64,000 nucleotides of DNA from Planctobacterium sp965279005 (GCA_965279005.1 CBDIHK010000023.1:186001-250000); one strand, 5' to 3'; positions 45,113 to 54,053 are shown, counted from the stretch's first letter. Made by a program: numbers and translations. The notes: generated from the letters alone by a model not told the origin.

Positions 45113-45294
45113 GGCGCAAAGTCCAAAACGGGTATGTTTACTTAGAGACCCGAGAGACGTTTATTTGCGTTCAAGCAGTTGATTGTAAAAATGGACTGCC
45201 ATTCGGTGCACTTCTGCTTTAGCATCGTTTTTTGACCTAGGCGAATAGTTAACCTATTTTCATAAATGAGAGTTACCACTTATGGAGGGCTTTC
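45113..45294. other. Promoter region of the spondin-domain gene
   Basis: AT-rich, with ttgacctaggcgaatagttaacctattttcataaat near 45233-45268 that could hold a promoter for the small ORF that follows. No other feature seen. Confidence 0.3.
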
Positions 45295-45384
45295 ATGAAT
45301 GAATTTTTCAATCAACTTACACATTCAAGAAAGTTGAAGCCGCTTGGCGTCTACCTATCCAAGTTGAACACGTTGTCAACGTAA
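45295..45384 (+). CDS. Possible 29-residue small protein with strong ribosome site
   Basis: ATG at 45295 is preceded at seven bases by ggaggg, a strong Shine-Dalgarno match. The product is short and basic (begins MNEFFNQLTHSRKLKPLG, ends LSKLNTLST). No family recognised. It may be a real small protein or the start of a decayed gene, since the frame stops just before the neighbour's 3' end. Confidence 0.35.
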   Translation: MNEFFNQLTHSRKLKPLGVYLSKLNTLST

Positions 45385-45414
45385 GAGTATTGCAGTAAGC
45401 AAACAATGCCGATT

Positions 45415-45440
45415 AATAGCCGAGAAAACTCTCGGCTATT
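45415..45440 (-). terminator. Perfect 11-bp hairpin at the end of the CadC-like gene
   Basis: aatagccgaga and tctcggctatt pair perfectly around a 4-base loop. It overlaps the stop codon of the propeller regulator gene. There is no long T-run, so it may act as a weak terminator or protect the message end. Confidence 0.6.
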
Positions 45441-47466
45441 GGTGTAATAAGACAATTTCCTGCTGTTGTGAGATGGTTTGTGACAGGATGTAGGATTTGT
45501 CTGTCGGGTTGACATCTTCGAGCCAATAACTTGAAACCCCCAAATCAATTAATTTGGTATTACTTTGACTAGTGTATTCGTAGTGCCAAAGTTCGTCTTC
45601 CCTGGTATTCCAATAAATTCCGTCTGGCTTAGCGATGAAATACCAAAAAGTTTGATGTTGAGCGAAGCGAGTTTCTCTTTCTAATTGCCCATGGTTTATT
45701 CTGTAAAAGTATCCATCCCTGGCATTGATTAGTAGTTCGTTATCCGCATCTTTTTGGGCCCACCTGACATAGCCTTCGTACAAATAAGACTTGGTTTGAT
45801 TTATCCAGTCAAATTCAACTAACTGTTGTTCTCCCTGCTCAAAAGTTGCTAGTAAAAAGGTATTTGATTCAGTCCATTGCATGAGTTTGATGATTGGAAC
45901 ATCGACAGAAATCACCTGACGCGAGCCGTCTAGGCCAAACAAAACGATGTCATCGTTAACCAATGCTGCGATTTGGTGACCGTCTTGTGCCCAGACAAAA
46001 AATCGTAAGCTATCCTGAGGGGACAAGTGACTAATTTGTTGCAGTTGGTCATCTTTCGATAGCCAAAGCTGAAGACTACCACTGCGTTCAGATAAAAAGG
46101 CAAAGTGACTGCTTTCGGGTTGAAACTTCGCACCATGTTCCGCCAAAATTGAGCGGTGCAAGGGCCTCGATGTAGAGTCTGTTGGGTCCCAATGGTACTT
46201 GATAATATCGGCATCCTTACTACCAAGTGTCATGGCAATACTGCTTCCATCGGGTGCTTCCTGAGGGCGGGAAATGTATTTGAAGGTCGGAAGCGTTTTT
46301 TCTGATATCTCCCCGTCCAATGACAAGTTATAGAGGCTTGAGTTGTGGCTGTACAGCAGTGCAGATTCATCGGCATTCCAGGTGGGGTACCAGCGATCCC
46401 AGAAACTATTGCCATACTGATGGGAGAAGGGGACAAAGACATGGTGATCTGAGTCTAAATTCCTAATTAACAGTTTGTGCTCGAAGGTTTCAGTCCTCAG
46501 CATGATCGCTAATTTATTTTGTTGTTGGGCGTAAGAAATGGAATAAGGAAAGTGGTTGCTGTCTTGATAAATCGATATCACATCATTATTGGTAATATCA
46601 ATTTGCATCACTTCACCCGACAACAAGTCATGTTTGATAAATGCAATTTCTTCAGACGATAGCCACTGTGGTTGCTCACAAACCGACTTGTCACATTGGT
46701 GAATTATTTCTGGTACCGCTGTTAAGCCGAGGTCTTCTGGTAGTTTAATAACGGCAAGCTGTGGCTGAGAAAACAGGGCATTAGGCTCTCTGATAAAAAT
46801 CGCAATTTGCCGACTATCAGGTGACCAAGCTGGGTCATCTATATGCTGGTGAGAGTCAGTTATTTGGTATTCGTTTTTACTGATTCGGTCTTTTAACCAT
46901 AAATTGGCGTTTCCCTCTTTTTCGTGCCGGACAAAAGCGATGTAACGTCCATCCGGGGAGAAAACAGAGAACAGCTCGTCTTGATCTGTCAGGGTGATAG
47001 GTGTGATCTTTTCAAATGAAAAAAAGCTATGACGGTCTTTTGAAGTGTCATCGCTGTGCCACACCACAGCGATGACAAAGGCAACAAACAGAACTGAAGA
47101 TAATGCAAATGTGATCGATAGAAATCGGCTTTTCGGTTGTGTCGATAAGCGCCAATCCACAGGCACCACAAGGCTGTATCCTTTTTTGGCATGAGTTTGG
47201 ATAACGGCTTGAGTTTTACCGTCGTCATTTAATGCTTTGCGCAATTGTGTAATACAGCGTTGTAATGTGTTAGTCACCTCAACTGAGTTAGGCCATACCT
47301 GCTCAATTATCTCCTGGTGACTGACCACTTCACCCTGGTGTTTCGCCAGAAGTAAAAGCACTTCCATTACTTTTGGTTCCATGGTGATTATTTTTTCTTC
47401 GCGGACGATGCGGTTTCTTGAAACATCAACCTTATAGTCACCAATGGAGAATTGCTGTGATTTCAT
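45436..47466 (-). CDS. CadC-like membrane transcriptional regulator with PD40 beta-propeller
   Basis: A 676-residue one-component regulator. Residues 1-105 form an OmpR-type winged helix (MEPKVMEVLLLLAKHQGEVV, NTLQRCITQLRKALNDDGK). A membrane segment follows at about 115-138 (ITFALSSVLFVAFVIAVVW). A long periplasmic TolB/PD40 propeller then shows FSPDGRYIAFVRHEKEG, WSPDSRQIAIF, WNADESALLYSHN and WAQDGHQIAAL. The propeller probably senses a ligand or partner protein and signals across the membrane to the DNA-binding domain. It is divergent from the three exported proteins at 47.7-50.6 kb, which are its most likely targets. This layout is known in marine gammaproteobacteria, but inducers are unknown. 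Confidence 0.88.
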   Translation of the reverse strand: MKSQQFSIGDYKVDVSRNRIVREEKIITMEPKVMEVLLLLAKHQGEVVSHQEIIEQVWPNSVEVTNTLQRCITQLRKALNDDGKTQAVIQTHAKKGYSLVVPVDWRLSTQPKSRFLSITFALSSVLFVAFVIAVVWHSDDTSKDRHSFFSFEKITPITLTDQDELFSVFSPDGRYIAFVRHEKEGNANLWLKDRISKNEYQITDSHQHIDDPAWSPDSRQIAIFIREPNALFSQPQLAVIKLPEDLGLTAVPEIIHQCDKSVCEQPQWLSSEEIAFIKHDLLSGEVMQIDITNNDVISIYQDSNHFPYSISYAQQQNKLAIMLRTETFEHKLLIRNLDSDHHVFVPFSHQYGNSFWDRWYPTWNADESALLYSHNSSLYNLSLDGEISEKTLPTFKYISRPQEAPDGSSIAMTLGSKDADIIKYHWDPTDSTSRPLHRSILAEHGAKFQPESSHFAFLSERSGSLQLWLSKDDQLQQISHLSPQDSLRFFVWAQDGHQIAALVNDDIVLFGLDGSRQVISVDVPIIKLMQWTESNTFLLATFEQGEQQLVEFDWINQTKSYLYEGYVRWAQKDADNELLINARDGYFYRINHGQLERETRFAQHQTFWYFIAKPDGIYWNTREDELWHYEYTSQSNTKLIDLGVSSYWLEDVNPTDKSYILSQTISQQQEIVLLHQ

Positions 47467-47678
47467 TTGCGCTTTTGATGAAATATTTTGTGAAATTGAG
47501 CCACATTATACCTTTGTGTGAACGCAAAATACGTTTCTTTTTTAATTTTATCTAGCACCTAAGTCATTGATTATATTAAACATCAGTAAGAAATCAGATT
47601 TTCATTTGGCAAAACTCATAGGCCATTCTCTCTTTGCAGGTTAAGAAGTCGCCCAGTTATTAACAAAAGGTGAAAAAC

Positions 47679-48116
47679 ATGAAGTCAGTTTATCGATTAC
47701 TCGGTGTTCTAGCTTGCTTTATTTTTAGTGTGCAAGCACAAGAAACGTTATCTGAAGAAAAAATGATGCGCTTGCTTAAACAAGTGACACATCTACAAAA
47801 TAAAGTATTGCGGCAGGGCTCAACTGTTGCAGATGCTGAAGCATTGTTTTCCATGTATACCCCAGATTTCACATACATACATGAAAAATACGGTGGTACT
47901 TATACTCGTGAACATCTCTACAGCAATACCGTTAAGTTTTTGAAGCAAGGCCGCTACGACTATCAAGTTGATCGCTACAAGATCGATTCGACCTTAATCG
48001 GGGTTAATACCATCGCGGTTGTCCGTACTGAACACTTTGGTGATGAACACGATCAACATCTAGCCGTGTTTGAGTTTGACGGCGATCAAGTACGCCGAAT
48101 TACAGAGTATTGGTAA
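47679..48116 (+). CDS. Exported NTF2/SnoaL-like protein
   Basis: Start ATG at 47679 (MKSVYRLLGVLACFIFS), eight bases after aaagg; an upstream GTG at 47670 is less likely. A signal peptide ends near SVQAQE. The rest is an NTF2-like fold of the DUF4440/SnoaL type, with ADAEALFSMYTPDFTYIHE and HDQHLAVFEFDGDQVRRITEYW. These domains bind small hydrophobic ligands or act as isomerases. First of three plus-strand genes divergent from the propeller regulator; the next gene begins ten bases after its stop. Confidence 0.8.
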   Translation: MKSVYRLLGVLACFIFSVQAQETLSEEKMMRLLKQVTHLQNKVLRQGSTVADAEALFSMYTPDFTYIHEKYGGTYTREHLYSNTVKFLKQGRYDYQVDRYKIDSTLIGVNTIAVVRTEHFGDEHDQHLAVFEFDGDQVRRITEYW

Positions 48117-48126
48117 GGGCGAGAAG

Positions 48127-49296
48127 ATGAAGCGTTGTGTGAAACTAATCGCGTTGATTACTTTGTTCTTGGTGAAATATGTATGGGCTGAGCAGCAATC
48201 TAATTATCAAGTTACGAAATTATCTGAACAGGCATATTTGTTTACATACCACTGGGCACCAGATGCTAAAACAAACATAGGTGTCCTGATCAGTGATGAC
48301 GGCGTGTTATTAATTAACACGATGATGCTGAGACAGGCAGAACAGCTTGAATATGAGTTAGCCAAATTAACAGATAAACCTGTGAAGTATGTGCTGAACA
48401 GCAATTACGATACCTATAACACTCAAGCTAACAGGTATTTTGTAGATAAAGGTGCAACAGTTATTTCCCACAGAGATACTGTTTACGCACAAGACATGTT
48501 TGCACAGATATTGTTTAACAAGGAGCTTGTTTTGCCTTTTGGAAAAGAGGTTATCAAGGCATACCACAGCGGTGGACATTCTTGGGGCCACATCAACATC
48601 TACCTGAATCAGGCCAATGCTATGTTTATGGCTGACAGCTTTCGATTAGCCTATTTGACAACGCTTGGCCCTAGAGGGCTGGAAGGACATATTGATGGAC
48701 TCAAATCGGCAATAAGCATTGGTAATGATGAGACAAAATATATTCCAGGGAATGTTTATAAGCGTTTGTATGGAGATAAAAGTGATCTGAAACAAGAGAT
48801 AGCATTTAGAACCCGGTTTTATCAGCGTACTAAAGAATTGTATCGGTTGGGACTTAATGAATCGAAAATGGCTGAAGATCAAGAGATTATAGAAATCTCC
48901 AATCATTACGAACATTTTCCTGAGATGGAATTAGGCCATTGGCTGTTCACTCCAGTACGATTTTTTGAGTCGATGCATAGTCAAAACGTCAAAGATACAG
49001 AGAACGCAGAATATATTGGCAGATATCAATTAACCGGCTTGCCTGATATGGAAGTGTTAGTGAGAGAACAACGGCTATGTATTCGCGCAAAGGGAGTGCT
49101 GTATTTCAACTTAGTGGCGATTGATAAAGACAGGTTTTGGTATGACCAAGAGTCACTGAGCCGCTATTTCATCTTTACCCGAGATAATAAAGGCAGAGTA
49201 AATGGCCTGAAGATGGTCAATGCACAACCGTATGAAGGAGATGATTACTATTTACATCATCTAGTCAACAAGCACTTCGTTAAGGCTAACAAATAA
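48127..49296 (+). CDS. Exported metallo-beta-lactamase-fold protein lacking the metal motif
   Basis: The true start is MKRCVKLIALITLF at 48127; the longer frame overlaps the previous gene. A signal peptide ends at about residue 21. The fold is MBL-like: VLISDDGVLLINTMM, then the place of the HxHxDH motif, which here reads NSNYDT (residues 91-96), so three histidines are replaced by Asn, Asn and Thr. The later metal residue in HSGGHSWGH and Asp in FMADSF remain. Metal hydrolysis is therefore unlikely, and a binding role is more probable. The C-terminal domain (about 285-389) is separate and beta-rich. Confidence 0.82.
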   Translation: MKRCVKLIALITLFLVKYVWAEQQSNYQVTKLSEQAYLFTYHWAPDAKTNIGVLISDDGVLLINTMMLRQAEQLEYELAKLTDKPVKYVLNSNYDTYNTQANRYFVDKGATVISHRDTVYAQDMFAQILFNKELVLPFGKEVIKAYHSGGHSWGHINIYLNQANAMFMADSFRLAYLTTLGPRGLEGHIDGLKSAISIGNDETKYIPGNVYKRLYGDKSDLKQEIAFRTRFYQRTKELYRLGLNESKMAEDQEIIEISNHYEHFPEMELGHWLFTPVRFFESMHSQNVKDTENAEYIGRYQLTGLPDMEVLVREQRLCIRAKGVLYFNLVAIDKDRFWYDQESLSRYFIFTRDNKGRVNGLKMVNAQPYEGDDYYLHHLVNKHFVKANK

Positions 49297-49342
49297 CCTT
49301 TAGCCCATCGCTGTTAAGAAAAATATCACCCAGAGAATTATA

Positions 49343-50638
49343 ATGAAAACACGTATTTTCCTGAGCACCCTCGTGCTTGTGGTTCTATCCATAGTGACTG
49401 CCTCTGCAAGTGCAGAGAATGTAAGTGCTAAAAACCAGACACAAATACAAAAGGTCTCAATCACCCCAAATGTTACTTTAGATATTTACGCACCCAATGG
49501 ATCGCCAAACAAAACGCACAATCAATCGCCGAATGCATCGCCAAATAGGGTAAAGCGCTATCCAGTGTTTTATGTGATGGATGGACAGCACTATTTGTAC
49601 AATGCCATTGGGTTTCAAGCATCACTAAAAGACATGGACATAAGTCCTGAATACATTGTTGTTGGCATAAATACAGAGGAACTAAACCGATTGGGGAAGC
49701 GCTCCGAGTATTTGGAATCTGATCCGGGAAAACTCATCGAGATAATGGCTTCGAAGATCATTCCTTACGTTGAACAGCATTTTCCAGTAAACCAACAGCG
49801 TATGTACTTCGGTTGGCAATTTGCTGCAGGCTTCGGATTGACACTATTTAACAAGAAACCAGAGTTATTCGATGGTTTTTTTCTTGCCAGTGGGAATCGT
49901 TTTGATAAAGCAAAGCTAGAACAAACTGAAAAAGTACTGAATGAGAATTCAAAATTGAATACGCAGTTTTATTTAACTCTGGGTAGCATGGAGGATCACG
50001 CCACTCAAAGCTATGAAAAGCTTGCAGCCATGTTGCAAGCACACGGTAATGTCAGATGGCACTATAGTTATGTTGATCGTTACTCGAAACGGATTGATCA
50101 TCATACGACTCCATTGGAGAGCTTAACTGAAGGATTAGCATGGTACTTTTCTGATTACCCGGATTTGACCTTTTATTCCGTGCAGGACTTGCAAGATTTT
50201 GGTGGTGTAGAGGCTGTTCAGCTTTATTACCAACAAAGGGCAATGCGTTATGGCAAGTCGTCCACAGTGGGTGAGCAAGCAAAATTTAGTATGTTAAGAC
50301 ATGCCGCAGAAGAAAATCGTTGGGAACTGTTTCAAAAAATAGAACAGGCAATTGGCGAATATGAACCGGAGCCTTACGTATATTGGCTACACTTTTTTGG
50401 TCAGTTTTTCCTTGCGAATGAGGCGTTGGCAAGAGCAGAAGCCTTGTTTAAGTTCGGTATTTCACATTTTCCAGATTCTCACCATATGTGGGCTGGATTG
50501 GCTGACGTGGAAAAAGCCCGTGGAAATTATCAGTCAGCACTGATAAAAATTGATAAAGCGATTGAGTTAAGTATCGACAGTGAGCGACACAAGGAAAAAT
50601 ATAAACTTAGCCGCAAGGATATTAAGGCGCGCCACTAA
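49343..50638 (+). CDS. Exported esterase-fold protein lacking the nucleophile, with TPR tail
   Basis: A 431-residue protein with a signal peptide (LSTLVLVVLSIVTASASA). The fold is that of the esterase/Fes group: PVFYVMDGQHYLYNAIGFQ, YIVVGINTEE and, at the nucleophile elbow, RMYFGWQFAAGFGL. There the usual GxSxGG serine is Gln159. The rest of the group's LF-GFFLASGNRF motif is kept, and a histidine motif IDHHTTPLESL remains. The last 80 residues hold a TPR-like pair (ARAEALFKFGISHFPDSH, GNYQSALIKIDKAIELS). An SPN repeat lies at 54-70. It should not be a serine hydrolase and may bind ligand or protein. It is third in the set. Confidence 0.82.
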   Translation: MKTRIFLSTLVLVVLSIVTASASAENVSAKNQTQIQKVSITPNVTLDIYAPNGSPNKTHNQSPNASPNRVKRYPVFYVMDGQHYLYNAIGFQASLKDMDISPEYIVVGINTEELNRLGKRSEYLESDPGKLIEIMASKIIPYVEQHFPVNQQRMYFGWQFAAGFGLTLFNKKPELFDGFFLASGNRFDKAKLEQTEKVLNENSKLNTQFYLTLGSMEDHATQSYEKLAAMLQAHGNVRWHYSYVDRYSKRIDHHTTPLESLTEGLAWYFSDYPDLTFYSVQDLQDFGGVEAVQLYYQQRAMRYGKSSTVGEQAKFSMLRHAAEENRWELFQKIEQAIGEYEPEPYVYWLHFFGQFFLANEALARAEALFKFGISHFPDSHHMWAGLADVEKARGNYQSALIKIDKAIELSIDSERHKEKYKLSRKDIKARH

Positions 50639-50754
50639 ACTATAGTAGTGTGATTACCAAGGAACCCTGACGGTATAATTACCGAGCGATTTTGACAATG
50701 CGCCATCAAAATGAACAGATGTAGCTGCAAAAAGATTAAAGCTCCATTTTAACG

Positions 50755-51075
50755 TTAGCCAAACATAGAGCGTTTAGGCAATACATCTTCTGCCGTTTCA
50801 TACAAATCATATTGCATCTGATAGTGTAACCAAGCGCCAGCACTGATATTTGTAACAGATTCAAGCTTTCGGGCAAACTCAATAGAGACGCGCACATGGC
50901 CGTTGATGAACCTGGAGAAGTGCTTAGCAGAGATCCCCATCAGTTCGGCTATCTCTGGGTGTTTTTTGGTTGCCTTGGACAAACAGCGTCGTTTGAAAAC
51001 CTCAGACGGCTTAGGTCTGGGCAGAGTCTCTGGACGGTGGGTAGCTTCAGACTGAAAAACAAAATCAGGAGTCAT
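50755..51075 (-). CDS. higA: HigA-family antitoxin
   Basis: A 106-residue protein with a Cro/CI-type helix-turn-helix (residues 40-70; IAELMGISAKHFSRFINGHVRVS) and the HigA tail EFARKLESVTNISAGAWLHYQMQYDL. It neutralises its HigB toxin and represses the shared promoter. Its ATG overlaps the stop of the toxin gene by four bases. In higBA loci the toxin comes first, as here. An extended N-terminus of about 30 residues precedes the core. Confidence 0.87.
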   Translation of the reverse strand: MTPDFVFQSEATHRPETLPRPKPSEVFKRRCLSKATKKHPEIAELMGISAKHFSRFINGHVRVSIEFARKLESVTNISAGAWLHYQMQYDLYETAEDVLPKRSMFG

Positions 51076-51365
51076 GGTTCATATACCCTCAAATCAACGT
51101 TATAGCAGTCACCTCGCCAAAAATCACAGGTTACGGCTCCACAAGGTTCTACATTATTAACAGTAATGGTGACAGACCAACTTTCCTGGTTGTCTGGGTG
51201 GTATTGAATCGCACCGATGTCGACTAAATCTTCGACAACCTGAGCGGCATCAAGATCGAACATGACATCTCGCACTTCATGCGCGTACAGGGATGGGAGG
51301 ACAGTTAAATCGTCTAATTCCCAAATACAGCGCAACTCTGCACTTTTTATTGTCTTGACGCTCAA
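51072..51365 (-). CDS. higB: HigB-like toxin (RelE superfamily)
   Basis: A 97-residue protein. It aligns with HigB in its C-terminal half (DAAQVVEDL, ESWSVTITV, CDFWRGDCYNVDL) and in its position before higA. The usual ITF strand is altered by an insertion VEPCGAVTC, and the WRI motif arginine is not obvious, so activity may be reduced. HigB toxins cleave mRNA on the ribosome. The palindromic operator lies upstream. Confidence 0.75.
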   Translation of the reverse strand: MSVKTIKSAELRCIWELDDLTVLPSLYAHEVRDVMFDLDAAQVVEDLVDIGAIQYHPDNQESWSVTITVNNVEPCGAVTCDFWRGDCYNVDLRVYEP

Positions 51366-51391
51366 TTACTTGCACCAAACATTACAACATC

Positions 51392-51414
51392 GGTAATATT
51401 ACCATTTTGGTAAT
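51392..51414. promoter_or_regulatory. Palindromic operator upstream of higBA
   Basis: Overlapping palindromes ggtaatattacc (51392-51403) and attaccattttggtaat (51398-51414) lie 27 bases upstream of the higB start. The arrangement of repeated TTACC/GGTAA half-sites is the type bound by HigA dimers, so autoregulation is expected. Confidence 0.65.
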
Positions 51415-51469
51415 ATATGGCAATCTAACTCCTATAGATAAATTTCAATTTAAATCGCCCCTCGCTGAT

Positions 51470-51655
51470 GGTGTAGATCCTGGTCAGGTTGCGACGAACC
51501 AGAGGTGTGTTAAGGGCCGCGAACCGCGAACCACATTTGAGTGTCTAAACGCCATCTCCTTGTCTCGTTTTAACGACGAACCTGAAAATTGGCTATGTCG
51601 GCTACTAGGAAGATCTTGGAATTCTGAAAAATTGGAAAACGAGATAGGGAGATGG
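51470..51655. repeat. Diverged copy A of the 227-bp tRNA-Phe-associated unit
   Basis: From ctggtcaggttgcgacgaac to gagatgg the sequence follows the array unit at 56.6-57.5 kb. It keeps the cgaaccgcgaa block, gagtgtct and the hairpin module at 51552-51655 (arms ccatctccttgtctcgtttt and aaaacgagatagggagatgg). Copies of the tRNA end are absent apart from tggtgc. So the unit can exist away from the tRNA. Confidence 0.7.
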
Positions 51656-51729
51656 TGCGCCACATCATACAATGTTCGAACTTTTTCGACTCACTTAAAG
51701 AATGGAAAGAAGAGCTTAAAAGGATTTAA

Positions 51730-51945
51730 TTGAGCTCTGACACTGAGGGATCCCATTTATTACAAGATGAGCTAAACGAGATTTTGGCCATGAAAATGTA
51801 CATCTGGTCTGCACAAGACCAACGCGGCTACAATGTTATTGGCACCGGTAATACCGCATTGCAAGTGCAACCGTGGGAATGCACCGGCTGTGTTGTCACC
51901 ATCACCGACTTAGATCCCGATTTGGGAGGTGTCGAGATACCTTAA
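51730..51945 (+). pseudogene. C-terminal fragment related to the exported protein at 53245
   Basis: The last 60 residues (TALQVQPWECTGCVVTITDL) match the end of the protein at 53245 (SVGIAIPWVCSQCRVTITDL) and share the WxCxxC motif. The 5' part with its signal peptide is missing, and repeat copy A lies directly upstream. The best explanation is a truncated paralogue. It opens at TTG without a clear ribosome site. Confidence 0.6.
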
Positions 51946-52363
51946 AAACAATCATATAGTGCAGCTTTCGCCGCTTTTTCTTATGAAGAATATTCCAGTT
52001 TTTTAGACTCAAAGCCTTTTTTTAGTGGTTATAACGTTCCTGTATATGTTGTGACTAGTTGTTTAGTTTTTCACGGCGTCTCCCAGCTCATTGATTTAAC
52101 TCATAAAATCCAAGCACCGGTTAGATACATACCTTCAACTTAAGACCAAATGGATTAATAATTATTTGACCACACACTCACCAATGAGTATATTCCTAAC
52201 CTACCCAGGAAGTCTCATAACTGGTCAGTTTCGATTAAAGTTTTTCATATACGATGTTTTAGAGCCTGCAAAATTCGTTAAGAAAAAACACGTAAAAAAA
52301 AGTCAATTGGATTACAATCATACAACATTAGAACATTTAGATATAAAAGTACAAGGCCAGAAA
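51946..52363. other. AT-rich intergenic region
   Basis: The frame of the next gene is open from 52166, but that stretch is low in coding character and the ATG at 52364 fits better. Nothing else is recognised apart from possible promoter sequence. Confidence 0.35.
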
Positions 52364-53227
52364 ATGTTAGCCAAATATAAAAATATAATAGTTTTAGCGG
52401 GGTTGGGATTGTTAATAGCTTCTTTGGTACTTCAGACCCAAAACAATAAAAAAGAAAGTTTAAATATAAGTGCTGATGAACCTAAAGAGGTTTATAAAGA
52501 AGGCGCGCCAGCTGGTTCAGGCACTTCCGAGCACACATTACCTTTGTCACAAAACAATACTATCTTGCTAATACCAAGCGATAAGGAAATTGAAAACGAA
52601 AGCCTAGTCACAGAAGAATATATTTCATCGTTTGGCAACGATTTATCCCCATATTCGGAAGAAGAAAAGCTAATCATTAGGAGATTCTTTACATATAGAA
52701 CACTTGATAAAAGCGAGTTACCAGTGTTTTTTAAATATTACGTGGATGGAATGTTTAAAGATGGCGATGAAGATAGCCCGAATGCTTTTAAAAAAGACGT
52801 CGATGATAGCTGGATATCTTCAAAACTAGCGAACCACAGTATGGCTAATTGGGAGACTGCCTCAGATGAAGGTGATGTGCTCTCAACTATGATATTAGCA
52901 AGGTTTTATAAAGATACTGGATACGTGGACGAAGCTGAGAGTTATTACTTGAGGGCGTTTGTGAATATTAATGAAGGTGGTGTGGCTATTGAAAGCTTAA
53001 TGACCATTTCTAAACAAAAAGACGAAGAAAAAGCAGCGGCATATGCATGGTATGCAATGAACAACAACCTTCATATATACGACATTAAAACCTTAAATGA
53101 CTTAACAAAAAAATATAGCTTAGAGGAGGTGTCACAGCAATTATTATACATCACCAATGAAATTGAATCACTTCAAGTTAATTATGCTAACAGTGAGAAA
53201 ATAGACATTAAAAAATTAATTAACTAA
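52364..53227 (+). CDS. Membrane-anchored protein with Sel1/TPR-like tail
   Basis: Start ATG at 52364 after aaggcc gives 287 residues. One N-terminal membrane helix (NIIVLAGLGLLIASLVL) leads to an acidic periplasmic region. Helical repeats at about 160-250 (STMILARFYKDTGYVDEAESYYLRAF, EEKAAAYAWYAMNN) are Sel1-like. No family is named. It is 17 bases before the small exported protein and likely in one operon with it. AT-rich codon use differs from core genes, suggesting transfer. Confidence 0.6.
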   Translation: MLAKYKNIIVLAGLGLLIASLVLQTQNNKKESLNISADEPKEVYKEGAPAGSGTSEHTLPLSQNNTILLIPSDKEIENESLVTEEYISSFGNDLSPYSEEEKLIIRRFFTYRTLDKSELPVFFKYYVDGMFKDGDEDSPNAFKKDVDDSWISSKLANHSMANWETASDEGDVLSTMILARFYKDTGYVDEAESYYLRAFVNINEGGVAIESLMTISKQKDEEKAAAYAWYAMNNNLHIYDIKTLNDLTKKYSLEEVSQQLLYITNEIESLQVNYANSEKIDIKKLIN

Positions 53228-53244
53228 TACATCCAAGGGACACC

Positions 53245-53736
53245 ATGAATTTAAAAAAAAGCTTTATACTTTTTATTGCTGCAATGCTCGTTGCTTTTAA
53301 TGCATCAGCTACCGCAATAAAATCAATTACCTTAAAACCAGCGTCAACCAACAACCCAATGCAATATGCAGTCACAGAAATGGGAAAAAGGAATGACGTC
53401 TTTCAAGGAGATATTCTTTACGTTGCTGTTGTGCAAACTGTTGCAGTAGAAACCAATTATTACAGGTTAGACTTCGCCGGGGGTAATTGGGTAGCTCTAG
53501 AAATCAATCTTACTCAGTTTACTGATGGTGAGATCCAAGAACAAATACTTCAAGAGCTAATGGATGACGTCCAAAGATTGACCTTTTTTGCTACTGTTCA
53601 TGGCGGCGCTCGAGGTTTTAACCTTACTTTAGGACAGTCTGGCAGCGTAGGTATCGCAATTCCTTGGGTTTGCTCACAGTGTCGTGTAACGATTACCGAT
53701 CTTCCAACAGATGGTGTCGAATATGAGGAACCATGA
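53245..53736 (+). CDS. Small exported protein with C-terminal WVCxxC motif
   Basis: A 163-residue protein with signal peptide (SFILFIAAMLVAFNASA). The mature part contains ILYVAVVQTVAVETNYYRLDF and ends with IPWVCSQCRVTITDLP. A related C-terminal fragment is encoded at 51730-51945, so this belongs to a family present at least twice here. No family name is recognised. The CxxC could bind metal or form a disulfide. Confidence 0.65.
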   Translation: MNLKKSFILFIAAMLVAFNASATAIKSITLKPASTNNPMQYAVTEMGKRNDVFQGDILYVAVVQTVAVETNYYRLDFAGGNWVALEINLTQFTDGEIQEQILQELMDDVQRLTFFATVHGGARGFNLTLGQSGSVGIAIPWVCSQCRVTITDLPTDGVEYEEP

Positions 53737-53934
53737 TTAACTTTTCTGAGCTTTTTATCTGTACTCTGTAATGAACCAACACGACCTATTGAAGTGTTGG
53801 TTCGTCTTGCCAAATTAGTTTATTTGCAAACAAAGCTACATTGTGTCATCGATTGCCAATTGCCTTTATCCTGCCAGTTTTTTGGTTCCTGCAAATGTCT
53901 GGAAAGTAATCCGGGTTATCCCGGCAGAATACAG

Positions 53935-54002
53935 CAATCCTATTCTGGCAATTGGGAAGATTTTGGAATTTTGAAAAATTGGAGAACGGGATAGGGAGAT
54001 GG
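53935..54002. repeat. Partial copy B of the hairpin module
   Basis: ggcaattgggaagattttgg through ggagaacgggatagggagatgg matches the right half of the array's hairpin module. The left arm is missing or diverged. It lies between the exported protein and the IS3 fragment. Confidence 0.65.
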
Positions 54003-54053
54003 TGTGACGTGGTCAAGCCAAATTGACCAACCCAGTTAAGCTACTTTCTCTAC

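Noticed and set aside
50754..50760. gttagcc at the 3' end of higA, identical to the cassette core at 54917
   Set aside because: No paired core or attC-like arms are found around higBA; it simply reflects a Gly codon followed by TAAC at the gene end.
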